64,000 nt of DNA from an uncultured Faecalibacterium sp. (lineage in GTDB: Bacteria; Bacillota; Clostridia; Oscillospirales; Ruminococcaceae). Every line of letters starts with the position of its first letter. The first letter of the stretch is position 1. The stretch is taken from assembly GCA_934561115.1 (NCBI GenBank), contig CAKTFS010000006.1, positions 5,463-69,462 of the forward strand, given 5' to 3'. Positions 51,275-59,508 of the stretch are shown piece by piece. Made by a program: the position numbers and the translations under genes. The notes beneath the pieces are model-generated. The model saw nothing but the letters and a program-made list of their open reading frames with translations, was not told the origin of the DNA and did no database searches.

Positions 51275-51398
51275 AAAAAACCGCCACCCCGGCAGGTGAC
51301 GGTTTTTCTTTGATAAAAGTTAAGCCAAAAACCTAAAGGGCTAACCGCTTGTCGCAGTGCCTTTTGTAGTTATAGTATAACCTTTTTTGTGCGCATTG
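51275..51398 (-). ncRNA. Structured leader or small RNA upstream of thrE, with its own promoter and terminator
   Basis: On the minus strand TTGACA (about 51393-51398) and TATACT are 17 bp apart. The transcript then has a GTTAGCC / GGCTTAAC hairpin, and about 90 nt after the start comes a terminator, AAAACCGTCACC / GGTGGCGGTTTT with a T-tail (51277-51308). The thrE start is about 75 bp further on. It matches no riboswitch I recognise. It may be an attenuator or a free small RNA. Confidence 0.5.
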
Positions 51399-51464
51399 TC
51401 AAGCAAAACAGGCGCAGCGGCAGACCGGTAGCCATATCCCTACCAAAAAACTTCGTTAGGGGTG

Positions 51465-51493
51465 TTGACAAATGCCGCCGATGGGTTTATTAT
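51465..51493 (+). promoter_or_regulatory. Promoter of the metQNI operon
   Basis: TTGACA (51465-51470) and TATTAT (51488-51493) lie 17 bp apart, just upstream of the T-box leader. Confidence 0.8.
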
Positions 51494-51499
51494 AGTGTC

Positions 51500-51807
51500 A
51501 ATATCACAAAAATGGCTGTGAAGAGAAGAGTAGGCCTTCGCATTGATCCTTACCAGAGAGCCCGGGCGGTGAAAAAGGGCAGGAAACAGGAAGCTGAAAA
51601 TGGTCTCGGAGCCGTGCGGACGAGGCGCAGGAGTGCTAAGCCCGCAACGGGATGCGCCCGTTACAGCGTCCGGCTGTAAGCAGCACACGCTGCCGCAGCG
51701 TCGAGGCTGTGCCCGTAAGGGTGCAGTGAACCAAGGTGGTACCACGGAAGTATGTTCATGCCTCCGTCCTTGCAGAGCCTAAGGCTTGTAAGGACGGGGG
51801 CATTTTT
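51500..51807 (+). promoter_or_regulatory. T-box leader of the metQ operon
   Basis: The T-box AAGGTGGTACCACGG lies at 51733-51747. Stem I elements (CCAGAGAGCCCGG, GAAAATGGTCTCGG) are upstream, and a terminator TGCCTCCGTCCTT / AAGGACGGGGGCA with TTTTT follows (51759-51807). An ATG in the GAAAATGG segment is a plausible methionine specifier, which fits the downstream methionine uptake genes; the specifier loop was not folded. Confidence 0.9.
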
Positions 51808-51892
51808 CATGCGTCCGTTCAAGGCCGCGCGCGGAAAGGTGCCGTGCGGGCCGCTGTACAAAATAGAGAACAAATAGAGAGGGAACAAAACT

Positions 51893-52807
51893 ATGATTAC
51901 TCGTCGCGATTTTCTGAAAGTTACCGGTGTGGCAGCCGCAGCCGCTGCCCTGACTGCCTGCGGTGGTTCTTCTTCCACTGCTTCTTCCGCTGCTGCATCC
52001 GGCAGCGTGGCATCCTCTGCCGCAGCTAAGCTGGATAAGATCAAGGTGGCTGTGCCCAACGATACCACCAACGAGGCCCGCGCCCTGACCCTGCTGGAGA
52101 AGAACGGCTTCTTCAAGCTGAAGGCAGATGCCGGCCTGACCGCCACCAAGAACGACATTGAGGAGAACCCCCTGAACGTCACTGTGGACGAGGTGGAGGC
52201 CGCTCAGGTGCCCAACGTCCTGCAGGACGAGGACTACGCCGTCATCAACTCCAACTACGCCATCTCTGCCGGTCTGGACCCCATGACCGATGCACTGGCC
52301 ATGGAGGACGGCTCTTCTGCTTACGTCAACATTCTGGTCTGCAAGGACGGCAATCAGGAGGAGCCCAAGATCAAGGCTCTGGCCGCTGCCCTGCAGAGCC
52401 AGAAGGTGAAGGACTTCATGGACGAGACCTACAAGGGCGCTGTGGTGTCCGTTGTGGAGAACCCCACCGACGGTTACGATTCTACTGTGGACTACGATGC
52501 CCTGAACGGCCAGACCGTCAGCTGCGCCGCTACTCCCGCCCCCCACTGCGAAGTGCTGGAGATCTGCAAGGAGATCCTTGCCGCCAAGGGCATCACGCTG
52601 GACATCCAGGAGTACGACGACTATGTGATCCCCAACCAGATCGTCGAGGACGGCCAGGTCGATACCAACTACTTCCAGCATCAGCCGTATCTGGACAACT
52701 TCAACGCCGAAAAGGGTACCCATCTGGTATCTGTTGCCGGCATTCACGTAGAGCCCATGGGCATCTACGGCGGCAAGCAGGACAGTCTGGCACCCATCGA
52801 GGGATAA
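51893..52807 (+). CDS. metQ: Circularly permuted MetQ/NlpA-family methionine-binding lipoprotein
   Basis: The 304-residue lipoprotein (twin-arginine-like TRRDFLK signal, lipobox LTAC at Cys23) has both halves of an NlpA domain in swapped order. Residues about 50-190 match the usual C-terminal half: VAVPNDTTNEARALTLLEKN, GLTATKNDIEENP, YAVINSNYAISAGL, YVNILVCKDG and KDFMDETYKGAV. Residues about 207-304 match the usual N-terminal half: SCAATPAPHCEVLEIC, DYVIPNQIVEDGQVDTNYFQ and VEPMGIYGGK. Conventional MetQ runs the other way round. The reading frame is intact and the lipobox leads the new order. It should feed methionine to MetN-MetI. The permutation was read by eye from known MetQ sequences. 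Confidence 0.9.
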   Translation: MITRRDFLKVTGVAAAAAALTACGGSSSTASSAAASGSVASSAAAKLDKIKVAVPNDTTNEARALTLLEKNGFFKLKADAGLTATKNDIEENPLNVTVDEVEAAQVPNVLQDEDYAVINSNYAISAGLDPMTDALAMEDGSSAYVNILVCKDGNQEEPKIKALAAALQSQKVKDFMDETYKGAVVSVVENPTDGYDSTVDYDALNGQTVSCAATPAPHCEVLEICKEILAAKGITLDIQEYDDYVIPNQIVEDGQVDTNYFQHQPYLDNFNAEKGTHLVSVAGIHVEPMGIYGGKQDSLAPIEG

Positions 52808-52843
52808 TCTACCATCGAGGGATAAGCTAAAGGAGCAATTTCT

Positions 52844-53857
52844 GTGATCGAACTCAAGTACCTTTCCAAGACCTTCCAGATGAAGGATGGCGCGGTGAAA
52901 GCGCTGCAGAACATCAACCTCACCATTCCCGATGGCTCCATCTACGGCATCATCGGTATGTCCGGTGCGGGCAAATCCACGCTGGTGCGCTGCATCAACC
53001 TGTTGGAACGCCCTACCGGCGGCAGTGTGGTGATCGACGGCGTGGCCATGGAGACTTTGTCTCCCGCCTCGCTGCGCAAGCGCCGCCGGGAGATCACCAT
53101 GATCTTCCAGCAGTTCAACCTGCTCATGCAGCGCACCTGCCTGAAGAACGTCTGCTTCCCCATGGAGCTGGCAGGCGTGAAGAAGGCCGAGGCCGAAAAG
53201 CGTGCCATGGAGCTGCTGGAGATGGTGGGTCTGCCGGATAAGGCCAACGCCTACCCGGCACAGCTGTCCGGCGGTCAGAAGCAGCGCATCGCCATTGCCC
53301 GTGCACTGGCTACCAACCCCAAGGTGCTGCTGTGCGACGAGGCCACCAGTGCGCTGGACCCCAACACCACCCACTCCATCCTGACCCTGATCAAGGATAT
53401 CAACCGCAAGCTGGGCATCACCGTGGTGGTCATTACCCATCAGATGAGCGTGGTGGAGGAGATCTGCGACAGCGTGGCCATTCTGGACGGCGGTGTGGTC
53501 GTGGAACAGGGCTCGGTACAGGAAATTTTTGCAAACCCCAAAACGGCGGCTGCCAAGCGTCTGGTGGCCCCCAACGGCGGCAGCGCAGCGCGGGATCTTT
53601 CCTGCTTTGCGCCGGATGACCATGTGGTGCGCGTTACCTTTAATGGTTCCTCCACCGCAAAGCCGCTGGTGGCAAGCCTTGCCGCCGAAAAGGGCATTCT
53701 GGTGTCGGTGCTCAGCGCCGATACCCGTGATCTGAGCGGCCAGTGCTACGGCTCCATGCTGCTCAAGCTGCCCGCAGAGCTTGCAGTTGCACAGCAGGCT
53801 GTGGAGTATATGCGCGGCCAGTCCGGCGTAACGGTAGAGGAGGTGACCGGTATATGA
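52844..53857 (+). CDS. metN: Methionine ABC transporter ATPase
   Basis: The 337-residue protein has the ABC motifs ([54 protein letters not shown]) and the C-terminal NIL/ACT-like domain (VRVTFNGSSTAKPLVASL, GILVSVLSAD) that senses methionine in MetN. The start is GTG at 52844 with AAAGGAG upstream. Its stop overlaps the metI start (ATGA). Confidence 0.95.
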   Translation: MIELKYLSKTFQMKDGAVKALQNINLTIPDGSIYGIIGMSGAGKSTLVRCINLLERPTGGSVVIDGVAMETLSPASLRKRRREITMIFQQFNLLMQRTCLKNVCFPMELAGVKKAEAEKRAMELLEMVGLPDKANAYPAQLSGGQKQRIAIARALATNPKVLLCDEATSALDPNTTHSILTLIKDINRKLGITVVVITHQMSVVEEICDSVAILDGGVVVEQGSVQEIFANPKTAAAKRLVAPNGGSAARDLSCFAPDDHVVRVTFNGSSTAKPLVASLAAEKGILVSVLSADTRDLSGQCYGSMLLKLPAELAVAQQAVEYMRGQSGVTVEEVTGI

Positions 53858-54510
53858 ATATCGCAGCTTACGGCTTTGCCATCTGGGAGACCTTTTATGT
53901 AACGGTGCTCTCCACCGCCTTTGCGCTGGTGCTGGGCTTGCCGCTGGGCGTGCTGCTGGTAGCCGGTGACAAGGACGGCATTCTGCCCCTGCCCGGCTGG
54001 CTGATGCACCTGATCAATATCGTCATCAACATCCTGCGCAGCGTGCCCTTTCTGATTTTGATGATCTGTGTGTTCCCGCTTACCCGCGCCATCGTGGGCA
54101 CTACGGTGGGCACCAAGGCCACCATCGTTCCGCTGGTGGTCGCCGCCTTCCCCTTTGTGGCACGTCTGGTGGAGACCAGCCTGCGGGAGCTGGACGAGGG
54201 TGTGGTGGAAGCTGCCCAGAGCATGGGCGCCACCCCCTTCCAGATCATCACCAAGGTCATGATCCCGGAGTGTCTGCCCGGCCTGATCTCCAGCATGACC
54301 ACCGCACTGACCACCATTCTGGGCTATTCCGCTATGTCCGGCGTCATCGGCGGCGGCGGTCTGGGCAAGATCGCCCTTTCCTACGGCTACTACCGCTACC
54401 AGACCAACATCATGATCGTCTGTGTGGTGCTGCTGGTGCTGATGGTGCAGGCGTTCCAGTCTGTGGGTACCCTGTGGGCCACTAAGAGCGATAAGCGCCT
54501 GCGGAAATAA
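53854..54510 (+). CDS. metI: Methionine ABC transporter permease
   Basis: The 218-residue protein has five helices, IVINILRSVPFLILMI, and the coupling loop EAAQSMGATPFQIITKVMIPE, as in MetI. It completes the MetQNI importer for D- and L-methionine. The 53854 ATG overlaps the metN stop by 4 bp; an upstream frame inside metN was rejected. Confidence 0.95.
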   Translation: MNIAAYGFAIWETFYVTVLSTAFALVLGLPLGVLLVAGDKDGILPLPGWLMHLINIVINILRSVPFLILMICVFPLTRAIVGTTVGTKATIVPLVVAAFPFVARLVETSLRELDEGVVEAAQSMGATPFQIITKVMIPECLPGLISSMTTALTTILGYSAMSGVIGGGGLGKIALSYGYYRYQTNIMIVCVVLLVLMVQAFQSVGTLWATKSDKRLRK

Positions 54511-54521
54511 GAAGCACACCA

Positions 54522-54692
54522 GAACCCTCTCAGGCGCTTCGCGCCAGCTCTCCCGAAGGGCGAGCTTTATGCGCTGTTACATAAGGCTTTCTTTCTTGGA
54601 GAAAAGGCGAGGACGTTCCCTTTTGATGCAAAAAAGCTCCCCCTTCGGGGGAGCTGGCATCGCCGTCAGGCGGTGACTGAGAGGGTTTATAT
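54522..54692. repeat. MITE-like CCCTCTC repeat after metI
   Basis: It starts AACCCTCTCAGGCGCTTCG and ends GTGACTGAGAGGGTT. Inner stems include AGCTCTCCCGAAGGGCGAGCT and AGCTCCCCCTTCGGGGGAGCT. No terminator-like T-run was found, so transcription may continue to the next gene. Confidence 0.72.
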
Positions 54693-54785
54693 AAAAACAG
54701 TGTTCTTTCGATTCCCCGCCGGAGGCAGCCCCTCCTGCGGGGAATCGTCCTTCCCAACCAAAAAACCAGCAAAGGAGTATGTTGT

Positions 54786-56060
54786 ATGAACCGTGATACC
54801 ATCTGTGTGCAGGGCGGCTACACCCCCGGCAACGGCGAGCCCCGTCAGATCCCCATCATCCAGTCCACCACCTTCAAGTACGCCACCAGCGAGGACATGG
54901 GCAAGCTGTTCGATCTGGAGGCAGACGGCTATTTCTATTCCCGTCTGCAGAACCCCACCTGCGACATGGTAGCCAAAAAGATCTGCGAGCTGGAGGGCGG
55001 CACCGCTGCCATGCTTACCTCCAGCGGACAGGCTGCAAACTTCTTTGCCCTGTTCAATATCTGTGAGGCAGGGGACCACATCGTGGCCTCCAGCACCATC
55101 TACGGCGGCACTTTCAACCTCATCTCGGTCACCATGGCCAAAATGGGCATCACTGCCACCTTTGTGGATCCTCTGTGCACCGAGGAGGAGCTGAACGCTG
55201 CCTTCCAGCCCAACACCAAGGTGGTGTTCGGCGAGACCATCGCAAACCCCGCCCTGACCGTGCTGGACATTGAAAAGTTCGCCAAGGCCGCCCACACCCA
55301 CGGCGTGCCGCTGATGGTGGACAACACCTTCCCCACGCCGGTCAACTGCCGCCCCTTTGAGTGGGGCGCGGACATCGTGACCCACTCCACCACCAAGTAC
55401 ATGGACGGCCACGGCGCAGTGCTGGGCGGTGCCATCGTGGATGGCGGCAAGTTCGACTGGATGGCGCACGCCGAGAAGTTCCCGGGTCTGTGCACCCCGG
55501 ACGACAGCTACCACGGCATCACCTACGCCGAGCGCTTCGGCAAGGAGGGGGCTTTCATCACCAAGGCCACCGCGCAGCTGATGCGGGACTTCGGCTCCAT
55601 GCAGTCCCCCATGAACGCTTATATGCTGAACCTTGGTCTGGAAAGCCTGCACGTCCGGATGCAGCGCCACTGCGCCAACGGCATGGCGGTGGCACAGTTT
55701 TTGGAGAACCACCCCAAGGTGGCCTATGTGAACTACTGCGGGCTGGAAAGCAGCCCCTACCACGCACTGGCGCAGAAGTATTTGCCCAATGGCAGCTGCG
55801 GCGTGGTGAGCTTTGGTCTGGCCGGCGGACGTCAGGCAGCCAGCACCTTTATGAAGGAACTGAAGCTTGCCGCCATCGAGACCCATGTGGCAGATGCCCG
55901 CACCTGCTGCCTGAACCCTGCCTCCAGCACCCACCGCCAGATGACAGACGAGCAGCTGGCCGCCGCCGGTGTGCCTGCTGAGCTGGTGCGCATGAGCTGC
56001 GGTCTGGAATCCGCCGAAGATCTCATTGCCGATATCGCGCAGGCACTGGATAAGGTGTGA
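54786..56060 (+). CDS. O-acetylhomoserine sulfhydrylase-like PLP enzyme (second copy)
   Basis: The 424-residue protein is a Cys/Met-metabolism PLP enzyme: TICVQGGYTPGNGEPRQIPI, YSRLQNPTCD, THSTTKYMDGHGAVLGG with the PLP lysine and LNPASSTHRQM. The length and the KFDWMAHAEKFP insertion resemble O-acetylhomoserine (thiol)-lyases. It differs from metY at 36455, and it sits between metQNI and metA, which favours homocysteine synthesis from O-acetylhomoserine. A lyase role is possible but less likely. Confidence 0.85.
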   Translation: MNRDTICVQGGYTPGNGEPRQIPIIQSTTFKYATSEDMGKLFDLEADGYFYSRLQNPTCDMVAKKICELEGGTAAMLTSSGQAANFFALFNICEAGDHIVASSTIYGGTFNLISVTMAKMGITATFVDPLCTEEELNAAFQPNTKVVFGETIANPALTVLDIEKFAKAAHTHGVPLMVDNTFPTPVNCRPFEWGADIVTHSTTKYMDGHGAVLGGAIVDGGKFDWMAHAEKFPGLCTPDDSYHGITYAERFGKEGAFITKATAQLMRDFGSMQSPMNAYMLNLGLESLHVRMQRHCANGMAVAQFLENHPKVAYVNYCGLESSPYHALAQKYLPNGSCGVVSFGLAGGRQAASTFMKELKLAAIETHVADARTCCLNPASSTHRQMTDEQLAAAGVPAELVRMSCGLESAEDLIADIAQALDKV

Positions 56061-56063
56061 TTC

Positions 56064-56146
56064 CCTCCCGCGACAAGTGCGAAATCAAAAATCATGATTC
56101 CTATGAAGATGGCAAAGCGAACGCGGAGTCATTTTTGAATCGTCTA
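56064..56146. repeat. REP-like repeat, copy G (diverged), between the sulfhydrylase and metA
   Basis: GCGACAAGTGCGAAATC leads to AATCATGATTCCTATGAAG and the palindrome GATGGCAAAGCGAACGCGGAG, ending TTTTTGAATCGTC. Only the right half is intact. Confidence 0.5.
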
Positions 56147-56165
56147 GCAAAGGAGCAACCATCCT

Positions 56166-57101
56166 ATGCCGCTGATCATCCCCAAGACCTTACCTGCCTT
56201 TGATGCCCTGTATGAGGAAAACGTCTTTGTCATGCACCGGGAGCGGGCGCTGGCGCAGCATATCCGCCCGCTGGAAATTCTGATCCTGAACCTGATGCCC
56301 ACCAAGATCGCCACCGAGACCCAGATCGCCCGGCTGCTGGCAAACACCCCGCTGCAGGTGCACATGACCCTGCTGCAGACTGCCAGCCACTCTGCCACCC
56401 ATGTGTCGGCTGCACACCTTGAGGCTTTTTACAAGACCTTTGACGAGGTGAAGAACAACCGCTACGACGGCATGATCATCACCGGCGCGCCGGTGGAGAC
56501 CATGGATTTTGAGCAGGTGGACTACTGGAACGAGCTGTGCGAGATCATGGACTTCAGCGAAACGAACGTCTACTCCACCCTCCATGTCTGCTGGGGCGCA
56601 CAGGCCGGGCTGTACTACCACTACGGCGTGCGCAAGCAGCTGCTGCCGGAAAAGATGTTCGGCGTGTTCGAGCACCGGGTCACCCGCCCGGCAAACCCGC
56701 TGGTGCGCGGCTTTGATGAGGTGTTCTACGCCCCCCACAGCCGCCATACCGGCATCTGCCGGGAGGATGTGGACAACTGCGCCGCCCTGCGCATTCTGGC
56801 CGAGAGCGACGCCGCCGGGCCCTTTCTCATGAGCACCGAGAACGGGCGGCAGATCTTTGTCACCGGACACCCGGAGTATGATAAATACACGCTGGATGCC
56901 GAGTATAAGCGGGACGTAGCCAAGGGCTTGCCCATCCATGTGCCTGCCAACTACTACCCGGACGACGACCCTGCAAAGCCGCCGCTGTTCCGCTGGCGCG
57001 CCCACGCCCACCTGCTGTATGAAAACTGGCTGAACTATTATGTCTACCAGAACACCCCCTACGATCTGGGGGATATCCAGAGGGTAAAACACGAAGACTG
57101 A
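56166..57101 (+). CDS. metA: Homoserine O-acetyltransferase (MetA type)
   Basis: The 311-residue protein has the MetA body: [18 protein letters not shown], the catalytic Cys142 in [16 protein letters not shown], a histidine in TGHPEYD, and the specificity position Glu111 in [15 protein letters not shown]. Glu there, instead of the Gly of E. coli MetA, goes with acetyl-CoA rather than succinyl-CoA, so the product is probably O-acetylhomoserine. This fits the neighbouring sulfhydrylases. AAAGGAG precedes the ATG. Confidence 0.93.
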   Translation: MPLIIPKTLPAFDALYEENVFVMHRERALAQHIRPLEILILNLMPTKIATETQIARLLANTPLQVHMTLLQTASHSATHVSAAHLEAFYKTFDEVKNNRYDGMIITGAPVETMDFEQVDYWNELCEIMDFSETNVYSTLHVCWGAQAGLYYHYGVRKQLLPEKMFGVFEHRVTRPANPLVRGFDEVFYAPHSRHTGICREDVDNCAALRILAESDAAGPFLMSTENGRQIFVTGHPEYDKYTLDAEYKRDVAKGLPIHVPANYYPDDDPAKPPLFRWRAHAHLLYENWLNYYVYQNTPYDLGDIQRVKHED

Positions 57102-57178
57102 AAAAACAAAACGAGGATGCACAAGTAGCAGCTGATTTTGCACCCGCAGCTTTCGTTCCGGCAAACGTTCAGCTAAAA

Positions 57179-57258
57179 ACAAAAGTATCTGCAACAGGAT
57201 TCGCTTCTGAGTTACAGAAGATCAGCGAATTTTTGTTGCAGATACTTTTTATTTTAGG
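57179..57258. terminator. Long hairpin terminator between metA and the LRR gene
   Basis: AAAGTATCTGCAAC pairs perfectly with GTTGCAGATACTTT. Inside the loop ATTCGCT / AGCGAAT and TTCTG / CAGAA extend the fold to about 80 nt. A T-rich tail follows on the plus strand. It separates convergent genes. Confidence 0.65.
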
Positions 57259-57315
57259 ATGTTATTTCTTTGCGGGGGCTATTGCATTTATATTGCAACA
57301 TCCCACATTATGCGC

Positions 57316-59196
57316 TTACAGCAGCGCTAAGGCTGCAGGGGTCTGATTGAACTTAATCTGTCCGATGATATACCGGCCGTACAGATAACGATTGGTGCCC
57401 GATTCAGCATAGTCTGCTTTGTTAACATTGTTGTTCCAGAAGTCCTCACTGCCGCCAAAGTAGACACGATCCAGCATTTTGCAGCCATGGAATGTCCAGG
57501 ACTTGATGCTGGTCACGCTGGCGGGAATGTAGATGTACTTCAAATGGTCACACTCACTAAATGCCGAACCCAGCTCGGTCAGGCCATCCGGCAGCACGAT
57601 CTTCTGCAGGGAAATACAGCCGGAGAAAGCAGAGGAACCAAGTGTTTTCAGGCTGCTGGAAAGGGTCACGTTTTTCAGCGCCGTACAAGAAGAGAAGGCA
57701 GTGCTGTCTATCAGGCTGACAGTGTTCGGGATCTTGATGGTATCAAGCGCTTTGCACCCACTAAAAGCAGAGCTGCCAATAGTTTTTAATCCATCCGGCA
57801 GTTTGACCTCTGCCAGCGAGGTACAACCGGAAAATGCGTTGTATTCAATCGTTTTGACCTTGCTGGGAATCTCGATCTTAGTCAAAGATTTGCACTGGTT
57901 GAAGCAGCAGCTTCCGATCGTAGTGATATTTTTGGGCAGCATTATATTAGTCAGCGAGGTACAGCCTTCAAAAAGATTCTTGGACAGTACGGAGATGCTG
58001 TCCGGCAACTTGACGGATACCAGTGAAGTGCAGCCATTAAATGCATAGTTTCCGATCTGGGTCATGCCGCTGGGCAGTGTAATCGACAGCAGGGATTTGC
58101 AGTTATAAAATGCATGATCCTGCATGATCATCAGATCTTCCGGCAGGCTGACGCTCTGCAATGCAGTGCAATCGGAGAAGGTATAACCCTTTATCTCAGA
58201 GAGATACTTCGGCAGCTTGATGCTCTGCAGGGAAGTGCAACCCCGGAAGGCAGAGCCGTTGATCTCGGTCACGGTATCCGGGATTTGCAGCTCCATCAAA
58301 GAACTGCAGTTATAAAAAGCACTGTCTTTGATCACGCGCAGCGCAGACGGCAGCTGAACACGCTGCAGCTGTCTGCAGCCATAGAACATTGAACTGGAAA
58401 TCTCGGGGGTCGCACCCAAAAAGGCGACCTGCCGCAGGCTGACACAGTTATCAAATGTCCCATAATCAAAGGAGGCCGTGCCATTGACTGTTACCTTGCG
58501 CAGCGCACCGTTTGAAGCAAAAGCCTGCGAGCCTACATAGGTCACGCTCTTGGGCAGCTCGATCTCCAGAATCGAAGTCTGATAAAAAGCGTACGAATCT
58601 ATGCGCTCTACACCTTCAGCAATCTTGACAGTGACCAGATTTTTGCAGTTCTGAAATGCATTGCTGCCGATCTTCTTAATAGTCCCGGGGACGCTGATGC
58701 TGGTGATGTTGTTGTTATTTTTAAACGTACCAGACTGGATAGCCACAATGGTGTAACCATCCACCTTTTCCGGCAGTTCTACCGCACCAACAGGCTTCAA
58801 CTCGCCGCTTTCATCGTAGCCGGTCAGGATCGCCGTCCTCAGCGCATCGCTTTCGACCCGGTAAGTCCACTTGATAGAAGGCTTTGCAGGCTCTTCCGGC
58901 TTTGTGGGCTGGCTGGGGCTGGAAGGCTCTTCCGGCTCGGTGGGCTGGCTGGGGCTGGAAGGCTCCTCCGGTTTGGTGGGCTGACTGGGGCTGGAAGGTT
59001 CTTCCGGCTTGGTGGGCTGGCTGGGGCTGGAAGGCTCTTCCGGTTCAGTGGGCTGACTGGGACTTGAAGGTACATCCGGTTTGCTTGGAGAAGAGGGCGC
59101 TGCCGATTCTCCGCAGGCAGTAAGCATTGCTAAGCTCAGCACGACCGCCGCCGCTGTACACCCAAGCCGCTTCCATACGTTTTTCTTCAATTTCAT
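57316..59196 (-). CDS. BspA-like leucine-rich-repeat surface lipoprotein
   Basis: The 626-residue protein has a lipobox (MLTAC, Cys28), a Pro/Ser/Glu linker of 12-residue tandem repeats (core EPSSPSQPTKPE, residues about 35-104), and then about seventeen BspA/TpLRR-type repeats. The consensus of each resembles IxIPxxVxxIGxxAFxxCxxL, with AFSGCTSL-like turns. The C-terminus lacks an LPxTG motif, so the lipid anchor holds it at the surface. Such proteins often bind host or bacterial surfaces; no binding partner can be inferred here. GGAG precedes the ATG. Confidence 0.9.
   Translation of the reverse strand: MKLKKNVWKRLGCTAAAVVLSLAMLTACGESAAPSSPSKPDVPSSPSQPTEPEEPSSPSQPTKPEEPSSPSQPTKPEEPSSPSQPTEPEEPSSPSQPTKPEEPAKPSIKWTYRVESDALRTAILTGYDESGELKPVGAVELPEKVDGYTIVAIQSGTFKNNNNITSISVPGTIKKIGSNAFQNCKNLVTVKIAEGVERIDSYAFYQTSILEIELPKSVTYVGSQAFASNGALRKVTVNGTASFDYGTFDNCVSLRQVAFLGATPEISSSMFYGCRQLQRVQLPSALRVIKDSAFYNCSSLMELQIPDTVTEINGSAFRGCTSLQSIKLPKYLSEIKGYTFSDCTALQSVSLPEDLMIMQDHAFYNCKSLLSITLPSGMTQIGNYAFNGCTSLVSVKLPDSISVLSKNLFEGCTSLTNIMLPKNITTIGSCCFNQCKSLTKIEIPSKVKTIEYNAFSGCTSLAEVKLPDGLKTIGSSAFSGCKALDTIKIPNTVSLIDSTAFSSCTALKNVTLSSSLKTLGSSAFSGCISLQKIVLPDGLTELGSAFSECDHLKYIYIPASVTSIKSWTFHGCKMLDRVYFGGSEDFWNNNVNKADYAESGTNRYLYGRYIIGQIKFNQTPAALALL
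58884..59094 (-). repeat. Tandem 36-bp repeats coding a Pro/Ser linker
   Basis: About five near-identical 36-bp units, reading GGTGGGCTGGCTGGGGCTGG in part on the plus strand, encode the Pro/Ser/Glu linker of the LRR lipoprotein. The unit is a multiple of three, so copy-number change would keep the frame. Confidence 0.85.
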
Positions 59197-59277
59197 TGTG
59201 ATTCACTCCTTTTTTCTGTGTTGAACCCGGAAAAAAATACTTCACCTCCCTATGACCTGATTTCGTTTACACTGAAC

Positions 59278-59369
59278 AGTGAAGCATTGCCATCCCGGCA
59301 TATCTGCCGAGCCGCGGTGCTTCTTTTCAGAATCACCTTGATTTTAATTGTTTTAAATAAGAATGTCAA
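59278..59369 (-). promoter_or_regulatory. Promoter and leader of the LRR lipoprotein gene
   Basis: On the minus strand TTGACA (59364-59369) and TAAAAT (59341-59346) are 17 bp apart. The 140-nt leader has a hairpin with GAAGCA / TGCTTC ends and CGGCA / TGCCG inside (59279-59327). Confidence 0.7.
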
Positions 59370-59449
59370 TCAAAAATAAAAACGTTTGTGCAGATTGTTG
59401 TGTTTTGCGCTTTTGCAGCACAGGCAAACTTCCCGCAAACTCTCGGCTG

Positions 59450-59488
59450 CGCAAAAGGGCTGCTGCACCAGATGATGTGCAGCAGCCC
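59450..59488 (-). terminator. Terminator of the flavin reductase gene
   Basis: GGGCTGCTGCAC pairs with GTGCAGCAGCCC; on the minus strand TTTTGCG follows. Confidence 0.7.
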
Positions 59489-59508
59489 CCGCCCGATAAT
59501 ACCGGTTT

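Noticed and set aside
51893..52807. metQ as a chimera or pseudogene
   Set aside because: There is no frameshift or internal stop, both halves are complete and well conserved, the signal peptide is intact and the operon context is normal, so a circular permutation is the simpler reading.
58884..59094. CRISPR-like tandem repeats
   Set aside because: The 36-bp units abut directly without spacers and translate in frame as a Pro/Ser linker inside a lipoprotein gene.
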